In this document: positions 1 to 8,495 of the stretch, piece after piece | How positions within the stretch are numbered: position 1 is the first letter of the stretch | How the letters are laid out: each line of letters opens with the position of its first letter | Assembly (NCBI RefSeq): GCF_025340265.1 | Contig: NZ_CP022708.1 | Location: forward strand, 1,017,501 to 1,075,000 | Direction: 5' to 3' | From: Novosphingobium sp. 9 | GTDB lineage: Bacteria > Pseudomonadota > Alphaproteobacteria > Sphingomonadales > Sphingomonadaceae | DNA: 57,500 bases | The notes under the pieces: model-generated | The model's database searches: none | Told to the model about the DNA's origin: nothing | What the model saw: only the letters and a program-made list of their open reading frames with translations | Made by a program: the position numbers and the translations under genes

Positions 1-54
1 GTCGGCGCCATGCCGGCGACTGGGGATTTGGTCATTCAATGAGGGCTTCGCGTC

Positions 55-2430
55 ATGTCAGGGCATAGCAATACCATGAACACCTTCGCCGCCGGCAACC
101 GGAGCGGCAGCCGGAGTCATCGCCGGTTTCTCGCCTCGTCCTGCGCCGTTCTCGCGCTGGCAGGCGCCTCGCAGGCCACCTTTGCCGCCGATGGAGCCGC
201 CGCCAGCGGCGCTGCCGCCGCTGCGGACGACAACAACGGCGCCATCGTCGTCACCGCCCAGCGCCGCGCGCAGTCGGTCAACGACGTGCCGCTTTCGGTC
301 GCCGTCACCGACCGCAAGGAGATGGACCAGCAGGGCATCCGCAGCATCTCCGACCTTTCGCGGATGACCCCGGCGTTGAACTTCGCGCCGTCCTCGGGCG
401 TGTCGGCGAACAACGGCTCGAACATCTCGATCCGCGGCATGGCCTCGGACGTGGGCTCGGCGACGACCGCGATCTACATCGACGACACGCCGATCCAGAT
501 CCGCAACGTCGGCTACTACGGCGGCAACCCCTATCCCAAGGTCTTCGATCTCGACCGCGTGGAAGTGCTCTACGGCCCGCAAGGCACGCTGTTCGGCGCC
601 AGTGCCGAAGGCGGTGCGGTGCGCTTCATCACGCCGGGGCCGGACTATGACGGCATGCACCTCTACACCCGCGATCAGGTGTCGTTCACGCAGGAAGGCT
701 CGCCCTCCTACGAGACCGGTCTGGCGGTCGGCGCGCCGATCACCGACAACCTCGCCTTCCGCGTCAGTGGTTGGTATCAGCACCAGGGCGGTTACATCGA
801 TCAGGTGGCGCAGGGCACCGACGATGTCATCAAGAAGGACATCAACTCGGGCAACTCCAAGGTCTTCCGCGCCTCGCTGGGCTGGAAGCCGACCGATACG
901 CTGACGATCACCCCGGCCTTCTACTACCAGCGCACCCATCAGGATTCGCGCAACGATTACTGGGAAGGCTACGGCGTCACGTCGGATGCCGACTATCACT
1001 CGGGCGTCTATGCGCTGGAGCCCAGCACCGACACGTTCTACCTCCCCTCGATGAAGGTCGAGTGGAAGGTCGCACCGAATATCGACTTCATTTCCAACAC
1101 CTCGTACTTCGCGCGCAAGCAGGAGCAGACGCTCAACTACGCGACGTACTTCTCCACCCTTCGTTCGGGCAGCGCCTTCGGGACTTATGCGAACAAGGAT
1201 CTGGACAACATGAACGACTACCTGACGATGAAGCAGAAGAACTTCATCCAGGAAGCGCGTTTGCAGTCCTACGGCAACCAGCTGATCGACTGGACCGCCG
1301 GTGTGTTCTATTCGCACACCAAGCAGGACTTCAGCAACTACACCGCCTCGGGTCGCACGCCGGGCGTGCTGGTCAACGGCTATACGCAGTATGATGGCCA
1401 ATTCAGCTACGTGAACCTCGTCCATGCCAAGGACGAGCAGATCGCCGGCTACGCCAGCGTCGATGTGAAGCCCACCGACAAGCTGACCGTCACCGCCGCC
1501 GTGCGCTACAGCCACGACACCTTCGACTTCACCAATGTCGGCGATGGACCGACCACTGCCAACGTGCGCACGGTCACCACCGCCAACATGAAGGAAGGTG
1601 CCTGGACGCCCAAGTTCGGCGTGACTTACAAGGCGACGCCCAACAACATGCTCTACGTCTCAGCCACCAAGGGCTTCCGCCCCGGCGGCGCGCAGGCGGC
1701 GATCGCCAGCGATCTGTGCGCGGGCGACCTTGCGACGCTGGGCCTGACCACCAGCCCCACCGCCTACAAGTCGGACTCGCTGTGGTCTTACGAGGCCGGT
1801 TCGAAGAACACCTTCTTCGGCGGCAAGGTAAGCCTGGGCGCCAGCATCTACCTGATGAAGTGGACGAACATCCAGCAGTCGGTGCGCCTGCCCACCTGCT
1901 CGTTCTCGTTCATCTCGAACCTGGGCAATGCCACCGGCAAGGGCGGCGAACTCTCGGCCGAAGTGCGCCCCTTCCAGGGCTTCAACCTCGGCGCCAACCT
2001 CGCCTACGTCCACCTGACCTACGATCATGACGCGTTCGGCGGCAACGGTCTGCTGCTGAAAGCCGCCGGTCAGCACATCGGTGGCCCCGCCTGGACCGGC
2101 CACGTCTACTCGTCCTACGAAATGCCGGTGGGCGAAGACGTGAAGGCCTATGTCCGTGGCGACTACACCTTCTCCAGCCATACCTACCAGACCGCCGTCT
2201 CGGGCGCCTATGGCTACGATTCGGGCCTGACCGACCTGCCGGGCACCAACTATGTCGCGATGCGCGCGGGCGCCCGCTTCAGCGGGGTCGATCTGTCGTT
2301 CTTCGTCGACAACCTGCTGAACTCGCACGACGTCCTGTCGCGCGGCCACGACTCGATCGGCGCGTCGCTCTACTACGACCAGAGCTTCCAGCCGCGCACG
2401 GTCGGTCTGACCCTTCAGTATTCCTACTGA
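55..2430 (+). CDS. TonB-dependent outer-membrane receptor
   Basis: 791 residues, the usual length for a TonB-dependent receptor. An N-terminal export signal ends near ATFAADG. It is followed by a TonB box (IVVTAQRR, about residue 63), a plug domain with the conserved VEVLYGPQGTLFGASAEGG segment and a long beta-barrel region ending in an aromatic residue (QYSY). The receptor should import a substrate through the outer membrane using TonB energy. The substrate cannot be read from the sequence; the plug resembles the large Sphingomonadales receptor groups used for plant-derived or xenobiotic compounds. ATG at 55 or ATG at 76 could both start the protein; both keep the signal peptide. A strong GNRA-loop hairpin lies just downstream. 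Confidence 0.93.
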   Translation: MSGHSNTMNTFAAGNRSGSRSHRRFLASSCAVLALAGASQATFAADGAAASGAAAAADDNNGAIVVTAQRRAQSVNDVPLSVAVTDRKEMDQQGIRSISDLSRMTPALNFAPSSGVSANNGSNISIRGMASDVGSATTAIYIDDTPIQIRNVGYYGGNPYPKVFDLDRVEVLYGPQGTLFGASAEGGAVRFITPGPDYDGMHLYTRDQVSFTQEGSPSYETGLAVGAPITDNLAFRVSGWYQHQGGYIDQVAQGTDDVIKKDINSGNSKVFRASLGWKPTDTLTITPAFYYQRTHQDSRNDYWEGYGVTSDADYHSGVYALEPSTDTFYLPSMKVEWKVAPNIDFISNTSYFARKQEQTLNYATYFSTLRSGSAFGTYANKDLDNMNDYLTMKQKNFIQEARLQSYGNQLIDWTAGVFYSHTKQDFSNYTASGRTPGVLVNGYTQYDGQFSYVNLVHAKDEQIAGYASVDVKPTDKLTVTAAVRYSHDTFDFTNVGDGPTTANVRTVTTANMKEGAWTPKFGVTYKATPNNMLYVSATKGFRPGGAQAAIASDLCAGDLATLGLTTSPTAYKSDSLWSYEAGSKNTFFGGKVSLGASIYLMKWTNIQQSVRLPTCSFSFISNLGNATGKGGELSAEVRPFQGFNLGANLAYVHLTYDHDAFGGNGLLLKAAGQHIGGPAWTGHVYSSYEMPVGEDVKAYVRGDYTFSSHTYQTAVSGAYGYDSGLTDLPGTNYVAMRAGARFSGVDLSFFVDNLLNSHDVLSRGHDSIGASLYYDQSFQPRTVGLTLQYSY

Positions 2431-2472
2431 TCTGTAAGGGCGTAAGGCCCGACAGGATAGCAGAACAACAGG

Positions 2473-2504
2473 CAACGGCGGGAGCAGCAATGCTTCCGCC
2501 GTTG
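2473..2504 (+). terminator. Hairpin after the TonB receptor
   Basis: A 9-bp outer stem (CAACGGCGG at 2473-2481 with CCGCCGTTG at 2496-2504) continues through a G-T pair into AGCA/TGCT around a GCAA tetraloop. It lies 43 bp after the receptor stop. There is no clear T-tract, so it may act as a transcript-end stabiliser rather than a classical intrinsic terminator. Confidence 0.6.
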
Positions 2505-2607
2505 TCGCATCCGGATCACGCGTTGCAGGGCGGCAAGTGGTGCGATGGATCGGGCATTGCCGTCGCGCCGGCCCACTCCGCTGCGACTAGCATCGCCTGC
2601 GGCTCTG

Positions 2608-2652
2608 CAAGCCTTCCGCCCTCCCCCGCCTGCGGGAGAGCCGGAAGGCTTG
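2608..2652. repeat. Palindromic intergenic element
   Basis: An 11-bp inverted repeat (CAAGCCTTCCG at 2608-2618, CGGAAGGCTTG at 2642-2652) encloses a second dyad (CTCCC with GGGAG). The 443-bp gap 2431-2873 otherwise holds only the hairpin at 2473-2504 and the promoter of the next gene. The nested GC-rich palindrome has the look of a dispersed REP-like element. Confidence 0.5.
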
Positions 2653-2873
2653 GGAACACAGTGACAGCGAGGCAATCCTTCCTTCCGCCAATAGCACAGC
2701 GTGTCATCAGATAATCCATCACTGCTAAGCTATCGCCGAGTTTGACTGTCAGCAATGGGACGCTTCCAAACCAGCCAATTTAAACGCGCCACACACCCCG
2801 GCCACACCGTACAACCCGCGATATTGGCAGCCACACACTTATCAGGCATGCTCCCACCAAAAGGGGAGAGAAC

Positions 2874-3905
2874 ATGCTGAGGGCTCTTGTTCTGCCGCTG
2901 GTCCGCGCCAGTGCTGTCGTATCCAGTGCGCTGCTTCATGCTGCACTGGCCAGTGCTCCCTCCAACGTGCCGCCCTTCGATTCCGCGCCGCCATCCGCCC
3001 CCGCATCCACAAAGCCCCTTTCCAGCGACGAAATTCTCGTCACGGCCAGCCGGATGCGGCTTGTGGATCTCACCTATTCGCTGCGCGACCGCAGACTGTC
3101 GTCCTGCACGATTACAAAATCGAGCGGAGTGCGCGAAGTGGACGTCACGGTCTGCACCATCCTCGACACTTGCCTCCGCGAAGGGCACACCAAGCCGTTC
3201 GATGCGAAAAGCTGCCTCAACGATGCCATCGCAGACTTCCGAAAGGGGAAACGCGATCTGGCTGGGCTGACAGGGCAATACTCCCGCGACTTCGACGTTC
3301 AATTCGCGCCGGATCAGGCCGAACGAGAGAAATTGGCCACGCTGGCGGCCGGACGTAATGGCTCCCCTCCCTCTCCGTCACCCGAGGCGGTCACACCTGA
3401 GCCACCGCCCATCGTCGTCACCGGCAACCGCAATCCGATCACGGCAGGGCAATGGCAGTTCGAGCAGACCGGCTATCTGCTGACGGATACCAATGTCAGA
3501 ACGCTGGGGCGAACGTGGTTCGTATGCATCACGGATGGCGCCTTGCACTATACCATAGACGATATGATCCAACGCTCGTTCTTCAGTCCGGACGTTCCTT
3601 CCTGGTGCCAGCGCTGGAACGTGGCGCTTGCCGCCGACGATACGATCACCGGCGATCAGCGCTGCTGGGTGGGCAAAAATGTCCGCATGAAAGGCGAGTT
3701 GAAAGGCCATGTCTCGGCGGACGAGATCCATCTGCAGCGCGTCATGTACCTGCATGCCATACAGACGACCAGCGCACTGATCGATCCGGAGGCCCACATG
3801 GATATTGACGGACAGCGTATCGGCGACTGCGATCCGAACGAAGCCAGGCCCAGCGGCAGCGCGTTCCTGCCTTCACCGCGACGGCAACACTCTCAGCGGA
3901 AGTAA
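2874..3905 (+). CDS. Exported protein, DUF3617-like C-terminus, TonB-box-like motifs
   Basis: 343 residues. The hydrophobic N-terminus (LVLPLVRASAVVSSALLHAA) reads as an export signal, and a proline/serine-rich linker follows. Two motifs resemble TonB boxes although the protein has no plug or barrel: EILVTASR near residue 54 and IVVTGNR near residue 179. The second half (AGQWQFEQTG, then CITDGA, then RMKGELKGHV) recalls the DUF3617 fold of small periplasmic proteins. Several cysteines suggest disulphides. A clear ribosome-binding site (GGGGAGA) precedes the ATG. The C-terminal codons overlap the end of the convergent glycosidase-like gene. Function unknown; a periplasmic role linked to TonB is inference only. 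Confidence 0.75.
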   Translation: MLRALVLPLVRASAVVSSALLHAALASAPSNVPPFDSAPPSAPASTKPLSSDEILVTASRMRLVDLTYSLRDRRLSSCTITKSSGVREVDVTVCTILDTCLREGHTKPFDAKSCLNDAIADFRKGKRDLAGLTGQYSRDFDVQFAPDQAEREKLATLAAGRNGSPPSPSPEAVTPEPPPIVVTGNRNPITAGQWQFEQTGYLLTDTNVRTLGRTWFVCITDGALHYTIDDMIQRSFFSPDVPSWCQRWNVALAADDTITGDQRCWVGKNVRMKGELKGHVSADEIHLQRVMYLHAIQTTSALIDPEAHMDIDGQRIGDCDPNEARPSGSAFLPSPRRQHSQRK

Positions 3906-5053
3906 TCGAGCAGCCGCTTGGTTTCCGCAGGGCTCACCGCGATCACTGCACCGTGCTTGGGGCCGGTGAAGTTGGTGGTCTTCATCGGCGAGCCGGGATC
4001 GTTGAAGCGGCCCAGATTGCGGAAGTGGACGAAGTCGGTGGTTTCGGAAAAGCCCATGTTGTTGGGCTTGGCACCGAACACATCGTACATCAGCACATAG
4101 GTCGATGTGCCCGCGCGGCGCCACAGCGTCGGTGCCTCGGTGCCGACCTTCTCGGGATCGACGGGCGTGGGATCATAGGCATAACCGCCGTTGATGCTCG
4201 TCGAGATCGCCTGTCGCAAGTGGCCCGGCTTGTCATGCGCAACGTAGAACAGGTGATACTTGTCACCCACCTTGGTGATGTCGCCGTCGATCGTGTTGAT
4301 GCCCGCCTTGGGATAGGTGAACAGCGATTTGGGCACATCGGTCAGCGTGGTGAAATCGGGATCGGCATAGGAATAGACCATGTGGTCGGTCTGCGCGAAA
4401 TCGTGCGTGGTGTAATAGACCATCATCCGGCGCCGGGCGGGGTCATAGATCGTCTCGGGCGCCCAGGCGGTGCCGATGTTCGTGGTCTCGGGGAACAGCT
4501 TGTCGATCCGCACGATGTGGTGCGTCCAGTGGATCAGATCGTAGGACTTCATGAAGATCAGCGCGCGGTTGTTGCCCCAGCCCCACTTGTCGGCAGGGCG
4601 CTGCCATTCGGTATCGCGAAGCCCCTCGCGCTGGGCATAGATGTGCAGGTCGGTCATGGCGATATAGAACGCCCCGTCCGGCCCGCGCGAAATGTGCGGA
4701 TCGCGGATGCCCTTCTGCTCGGCAATGTCCCGGCCGGACAGCACCGCCGTGCCGCCGTTCACATCGGTGAAGGTATAGCCATCGGGCGACACCGCGAAAT
4801 GGAGCGAGTGATCCTCGTCCTTGAAGTACACCAACAAATAGGACATGCGCGCCGCCGCCTTCGGCGTTTTCGGGTGTGCCTTGGGCAACGTGGTGACGAT
4901 CGCCAGTTGGCGTGGGCCTGCCTGCCTCACGCCAGGCGTCGACGAAGCCTGCGAAACCGCCGGGGCCGGCATCGCGCCAATACCCAGCATCACAGCGCCC
5001 CAAAGCGCCATACCGCTCCGGCGAATTTTCATGCGCTCTCTTGCCGCCTGCAT
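3893..5053 (-). CDS. Secreted GH43-like beta-propeller glycosidase
   Basis: 386 residues from ATG 5053, chosen because GGGGAGA lies a few bases upstream. An N-terminal signal segment (ALWGAVMLGIGAMPAPAVSQA) indicates export. The mature part has the repeated blade pattern of five-bladed propeller hydrolases of the GH43 type: SPDGYTFTD, then GIRDPHISRGPDGAFY, then TAWAPETIYDP, NTIDGDITKVGDKYHLFY and GTEAPTLWRR. The Asp of RDPHI and the Glu of APE or TEAP fit the acidic catalytic positions of the clan. It would act on arabinan, xylan or another glycan in the periplasm or outside the cell. The substrate is not determinable here. A 15-bp overlap with the preceding gene is convergent. Confidence 0.8.
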   Translation of the reverse strand: MQAARERMKIRRSGMALWGAVMLGIGAMPAPAVSQASSTPGVRQAGPRQLAIVTTLPKAHPKTPKAAARMSYLLVYFKDEDHSLHFAVSPDGYTFTDVNGGTAVLSGRDIAEQKGIRDPHISRGPDGAFYIAMTDLHIYAQREGLRDTEWQRPADKWGWGNNRALIFMKSYDLIHWTHHIVRIDKLFPETTNIGTAWAPETIYDPARRRMMVYYTTHDFAQTDHMVYSYADPDFTTLTDVPKSLFTYPKAGINTIDGDITKVGDKYHLFYVAHDKPGHLRQAISTSINGGYAYDPTPVDPEKVGTEAPTLWRRAGTSTYVLMYDVFGAKPNNMGFSETTDFVHFRNLGRFNDPGSPMKTTNFTGPKHGAVIAVSPAETKRLLDYFR

Positions 5054-5112
5054 CTTGTCTCTCCCCATTCTCTGCCAGGTCTATATCGTTTTCCACCCCG
5101 GTCTGTCCCACC

Positions 5113-5994
5113 TCAGTTTACCGAGCGCGCCTGCTTCAGGAACGCCAGAACCGCGGCCGAGCGCTCTCCGCGGCGCACCGCGATCGCGAGCTCCACGCTG
5201 GGCAGATCATCGACAATCGCGTGATAGTTCACGCCCTTTACCGTCACTTCGCTCATCGCGGCGGGGACGAGCGCAACGCCCATTTCCGCCGCGACCAGCG
5301 CGATCACCGAAGCGATCTGCGGCGCCGATTGCCCCAGCTTGGGTTCGAAACCGGCATTGCGACAGGCCTGGATGGTCGCATCGAAAATCGTGGGGCCCAA
5401 GGGCTTGGGCGTCACGATGAACAGGTCTTCGGCAAGACTCGCCAGCTGGATACCGTCCTCATTGGGCATGCGTGAAGAGGCCAGCGCCGCGATCAACGGT
5501 TCCTTTTCCAGAACGTGAATATCGAGGTCGCTGCGGTCGATCGCCTCGGGTCGCAGGAAGACCGCATCCAGCCGCCCTTCGCGCAGCGCCGTCGCCAGAA
5601 GATTCGAGTTCGCTTCTTCCAGCGCCAGCACGACATCGGGATGCTGACGACGGAAAGTGCGAATCGAGGCGGGGACACGGTGATTGAACGCTGCCGACCC
5701 GGTAAACCCGATCCGCACCGAGCCGGTCTCGCCGCGCGCGGCCCGCTGTGCGGCGACCGTTGCCGCTCCCGCCTGCTCGGGAATGTGGCGCACCGAAGCC
5801 AGAAAGGCCCGCCCGGCATCGGTCAGCTCAGCGCCATGCGGCACCCGGCGGAACAGCGCGACGCCAACCTCGTCCTCCAGATCGCGGATCTGCTGGCTGA
5901 GCGGCGGCTGACCGATGCCGATCCGCCGGGCCGCGCGGGTGAAATTGCCCTCCTCGGCCACGGCAAGGAAGTACCGGATGTGACGCAGCTCCAT
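5113..5994 (-). CDS. LysR-family transcriptional regulator
   Basis: 293 residues, the standard LysR length. The N-terminal winged helix-turn-helix is clear (MELRHIRYFLAVAEEGNFTRAARRIGIGQPPLSQQIRDLE), with the typical SQQI recognition helix. The rest is a periplasmic-binding-protein-like effector domain that most resembles the CatR/BenM branch. The gene is divergent from the alpha/beta hydrolase at 6085, with 90 bp between the start codons, so it probably controls that gene and itself. The ligand is unknown; an aromatic or beta-ketoadipate-type acid would fit the branch. Confidence 0.93.
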   Translation of the reverse strand: MELRHIRYFLAVAEEGNFTRAARRIGIGQPPLSQQIRDLEDEVGVALFRRVPHGAELTDAGRAFLASVRHIPEQAGAATVAAQRAARGETGSVRIGFTGSAAFNHRVPASIRTFRRQHPDVVLALEEANSNLLATALREGRLDAVFLRPEAIDRSDLDIHVLEKEPLIAALASSRMPNEDGIQLASLAEDLFIVTPKPLGPTIFDATIQACRNAGFEPKLGQSAPQIASVIALVAAEMGVALVPAAMSEVTVKGVNYHAIVDDLPSVELAIAVRRGERSAAVLAFLKQARSVN

Positions 5995-6084
5995 GCGCTA
6001 TCTCCAAAAGCTATGACGAACGCCACTGCCATATATTGGACATCAGGTCGATGCCACGCCATTACATCTCCACGGAGATAGACA

Positions 6085-6861
6085 ATGCTGCTCGACGAAG
6101 ACCGCCCGTTTTCCCATTTTGACAACGCCCATGACAGTCATGGTACGGTCTACGCACCCAGCGCACAGACGCTGGAGCCCGTGGTCTTTCTTCCCGGCCT
6201 GTTGTGCGACCAGTCCTTGTGGCGCCCGCAGATCTCGCGTCTTGCCGACGTCGTGGCGCCAAGTGTCGCCGATCTCACGCTCGACAACGATGTATCGCGG
6301 ATGGCGGCCCGTGTACTGGCAGCAGCACCTGCGCGATTTGCCCTCGTCGGCCTTTCGATGGGCGGCTATGTCGCGCTGGAGATCATGCGTCAGGCACCCG
6401 AGCGTGTGACTCGCCTTGCGCTGTTCAGCACCAGCGCGCTCCCCGACAGCGAAGAGCAGAGCGCCAATCGCCGCCGGAACATCGAATCGCTCAAGCGTGG
6501 ACGCTTCGTGGGTATCACCCGCCCGCTGCTCGACCTGCTGGTCGACGAGAGCCATCGTGAAGGCGCGGTCGCCGATGCCTTGCGCGGCATGGCCTCGCGC
6601 GTCGGCGGTGATGCCTATATCCGCCAGCAGGAAGCGATCATGAACCGCGCCAGCGCAGCGGACATCCTGCACAGCTTCCGTATTCCGACACTGGTGGCGG
6701 TCGGCAAGAACGACCGCGTCACACCTCCCGATGCCGCGCGCTTCATGCGCGATCGCATTCCGGGGGCCGACTATGCCGAGATCGCCGATTGCGGCCACCT
6801 GCCCGCGCTCGAACGCCCCGAAGAGACCGCCGCCCTGCTGCGTCGCTGGCTGACCAAGTAA
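6085..6861 (+). CDS. Alpha/beta hydrolase
   Basis: 258 residues with the complete alpha/beta-hydrolase signature. The oxyanion strand is VVFLPGLLCD, the nucleophile elbow GLSMGGYVALE, the acid lies in VGKNDRVTPP and the histidine in GHLPALERPEE. The cap region is small, as in RsbQ- or PcaD-like esterases. It is likely a cytosolic esterase or enol-lactone/carboxylic-ester hydrolase; the exact substrate cannot be told. It is divergently transcribed from a LysR gene, which suggests substrate-induced expression. A GC-rich hairpin follows the stop codon. Confidence 0.9.
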   Translation: MLLDEDRPFSHFDNAHDSHGTVYAPSAQTLEPVVFLPGLLCDQSLWRPQISRLADVVAPSVADLTLDNDVSRMAARVLAAAPARFALVGLSMGGYVALEIMRQAPERVTRLALFSTSALPDSEEQSANRRRNIESLKRGRFVGITRPLLDLLVDESHREGAVADALRGMASRVGGDAYIRQQEAIMNRASAADILHSFRIPTLVAVGKNDRVTPPDAARFMRDRIPGADYAEIADCGHLPALERPEETAALLRRWLTK

Positions 6862-6872
6862 CCTCTCTCCCC

Positions 6873-6906
6873 GTCTGCGTGCCCTGCCTCCGGGCGGCAC
6901 GCAGAC
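6873..6906 (+). terminator. Hairpin after alpha/beta hydrolase
   Basis: GTCTGCGTGCC (6873-6883) pairs perfectly with GGCACGCAGAC (6896-6906) around a short loop. It starts 11 bp after the hydrolase stop. No T-tract follows. Confidence 0.6.
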
Positions 6907-6939
6907 ACCCCCTCGCTGGCACGCTCTGCCTGACAGGCC

Positions 6940-7070
6940 TTGGTTGACACGGTTTACACGGTCCAGAGCGATCTTCGCCTCCGGAAATCCGCCATTTTCC
7001 GTCGCAAAAGCGCTTGCATGTTGACACCCGGTGTCACCTTGCAGCGTGTAAAGTGACACGCCGGACACCC
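6940..7070. promoter_or_regulatory. Clustered TGACAC/GTGTAAA operator-like dyads
   Basis: The 431-bp gap 6862-7292 upstream of the metallo-hydrolase holds several related sequences. There is a perfect 7-bp dyad (TGACACC at 7022-7028, GGTGTCA at 7030-7036). Two further half-site pairs combine GTGTAAA and TGACAC, one near 6944-6961 and one near 7047-7060. The repetition suggests a multi-site regulator-binding region. The rest of the gap (7090-7290) shows nothing I recognise. Confidence 0.45.
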
Positions 7071-7292
7071 TCGCAGCCGGGTGAAGTGCCACGGGCGGCA
7101 TCCTTTGCGGAAGATAGAAGACGATAGAAGAGGCGGGGAGAACCGGCATTCCCTCTTCTACCTTGGCGCCACACCTGTAGGACAGCCGCGGCACGCCCAT
7201 CCGGCATCATCGCAACACCCGGCGAAAAAGCGCAATGCCGCCCTCGCGGGATTCGGGTCCGCTTCCTACATGGCGGGTGAAAGGTCTCCTGC

Positions 7293-8333
7293 ATGCCTCG
7301 TCGAAATCGCTATTATACCGGCCCCATCACCGATCATTTCGACGGCACGCGCTTCCTCAATCCACCGGGGGAGCCGGAGACCGACCGCAGCCTGAGCGAT
7401 GTCTGGCGCTGGCGCCGCACCGCGCCGTCGAATCCATGGCCCGCCTCAGTGCCGGTCACCCCGATCGTGCCCGAACCGCGTGTCGAGACCTTGCGCGTCA
7501 CCATGATCGGGCACGCGACCGTGCTGATCCAGATCGCAGGACTGAACCTGCTGACCGATCCGGTCTGGTCGGATCGCGCAAGCCCGGTCACTTTCGCCGG
7601 TCCCAGACGGATCACCGCGCCGGGCGTAGCGCTGGAGGCGCTCCCTCCGATCGACGCCGTGCTGCTCTCGCACAACCATTACGACCATCTCGACGTGGCG
7701 ACGCTGAAGGCGCTGGTCGCGCGGCACGATCCCCTGATCGTCACGCCGCTGGGTAACGACAGCATCATCCACAAGCATATCCCACAGGCACGCGTCTATG
7801 CAGGAGACTGGGGTGCCGTGTTCGCGCTGGCCGCCCCGAACGGCACCTTCGCCCGCGTACACATCACACCTGCCCTGCACTGGTCCTCACGCGGGCCGCG
7901 CGACCGGCGCATGGCCCTGTGGGGCGGGTTCATGGTCGAGGCAGCCAACAAGTTCGTCTATTTTGCGGGAGATACCGGCTATGGCACCGGCAATATCTTC
8001 CGCGCTTTGCGAGAGCGGTTCGGTCCCTGTGACCTCGCCATCCTGCCGATCGGCGCCTACGATCCGCGCTGGTTCATGGCCGCCCAGCACACCGATCCGG
8101 AAGAGGCCGTCCAGATCATGCTGGATCTGGAAGCGCAGGCCGCGCTCGGCATGCACTGGGGCTCGTTCAAGCTGACCGACGAGGCGCGCGACGAACCCGC
8201 AGAGCGGCTACGCGCGGACATGATCCGTCGCGGCCTGGACCCGACGCGTTTCGTGGCGATGCAACCGGCAGAGGTGGCCGATTTCGCAGACATCGCCGAA
8301 CTCCCGACAAAGGCACAGACGACGCTCGCCTGA
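7293..8333 (+). CDS. MBL-fold metallo-hydrolase, NAPE-PLD/UlaG-like
   Basis: 346 residues. The metallo-beta-lactamase metal motif reads SHNHYDHLD (HxHxDH), with further ligands in ALHWSSRG, FAGDTGYG and GMHWGSFKL. The overall layout, including the N-terminal DGTRFLNPPG and the late MHWGSF histidine, is that of bacterial NAPE-phospholipase D-like or UlaG-like hydrolases. Such enzymes are usually zinc hydrolases acting on phosphodiesters or lactones. No signal peptide is visible, so it is probably cytoplasmic. The gene stands alone behind a long, operator-rich leader. Confidence 0.9.
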   Translation: MPRRNRYYTGPITDHFDGTRFLNPPGEPETDRSLSDVWRWRRTAPSNPWPASVPVTPIVPEPRVETLRVTMIGHATVLIQIAGLNLLTDPVWSDRASPVTFAGPRRITAPGVALEALPPIDAVLLSHNHYDHLDVATLKALVARHDPLIVTPLGNDSIIHKHIPQARVYAGDWGAVFALAAPNGTFARVHITPALHWSSRGPRDRRMALWGGFMVEAANKFVYFAGDTGYGTGNIFRALRERFGPCDLAILPIGAYDPRWFMAAQHTDPEEAVQIMLDLEAQAALGMHWGSFKLTDEARDEPAERLRADMIRRGLDPTRFVAMQPAEVADFADIAELPTKAQTTLA

Positions 8334-8395
8334 TCCCGATCCGCGCCCTGCCCATTGTTGGATAGCGTCCCGATACGGGATGCATTCTTTACTTT

Positions 8396-8411
8396 ATGAA
8401 CGGACGTTCAT
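8396..8411. promoter_or_regulatory. TetR-type palindromic operator candidate
   Basis: ATGAACG (8396-8402) and CGTTCAT (8405-8411) form perfect 7-bp arms around two bases. The site lies 85 bp upstream of the LuxR-type regulator start, and an imperfect dyad (TCCCGATACGGGA) sits about 30 bp before it. The shape matches operators of TetR/AcrR regulators, but no such gene lies in the window. Confidence 0.5.
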
Positions 8412-8495
8412 GATACAAGGGGGGCTTGTGCGCGGCCCCTGACTTGGCGCTTGGGGCAACGCGCACGATCGGGGCGATATGTTCACGGGGGGCCG

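Noticed and set aside
58..1515. Long minus-strand open frame opposite the TonB receptor
   Set aside because: Its Arg/Val/Gly-rich translation mirrors the receptor codons; the plus-strand protein has every receptor motif, so this is a GC-skew shadow.
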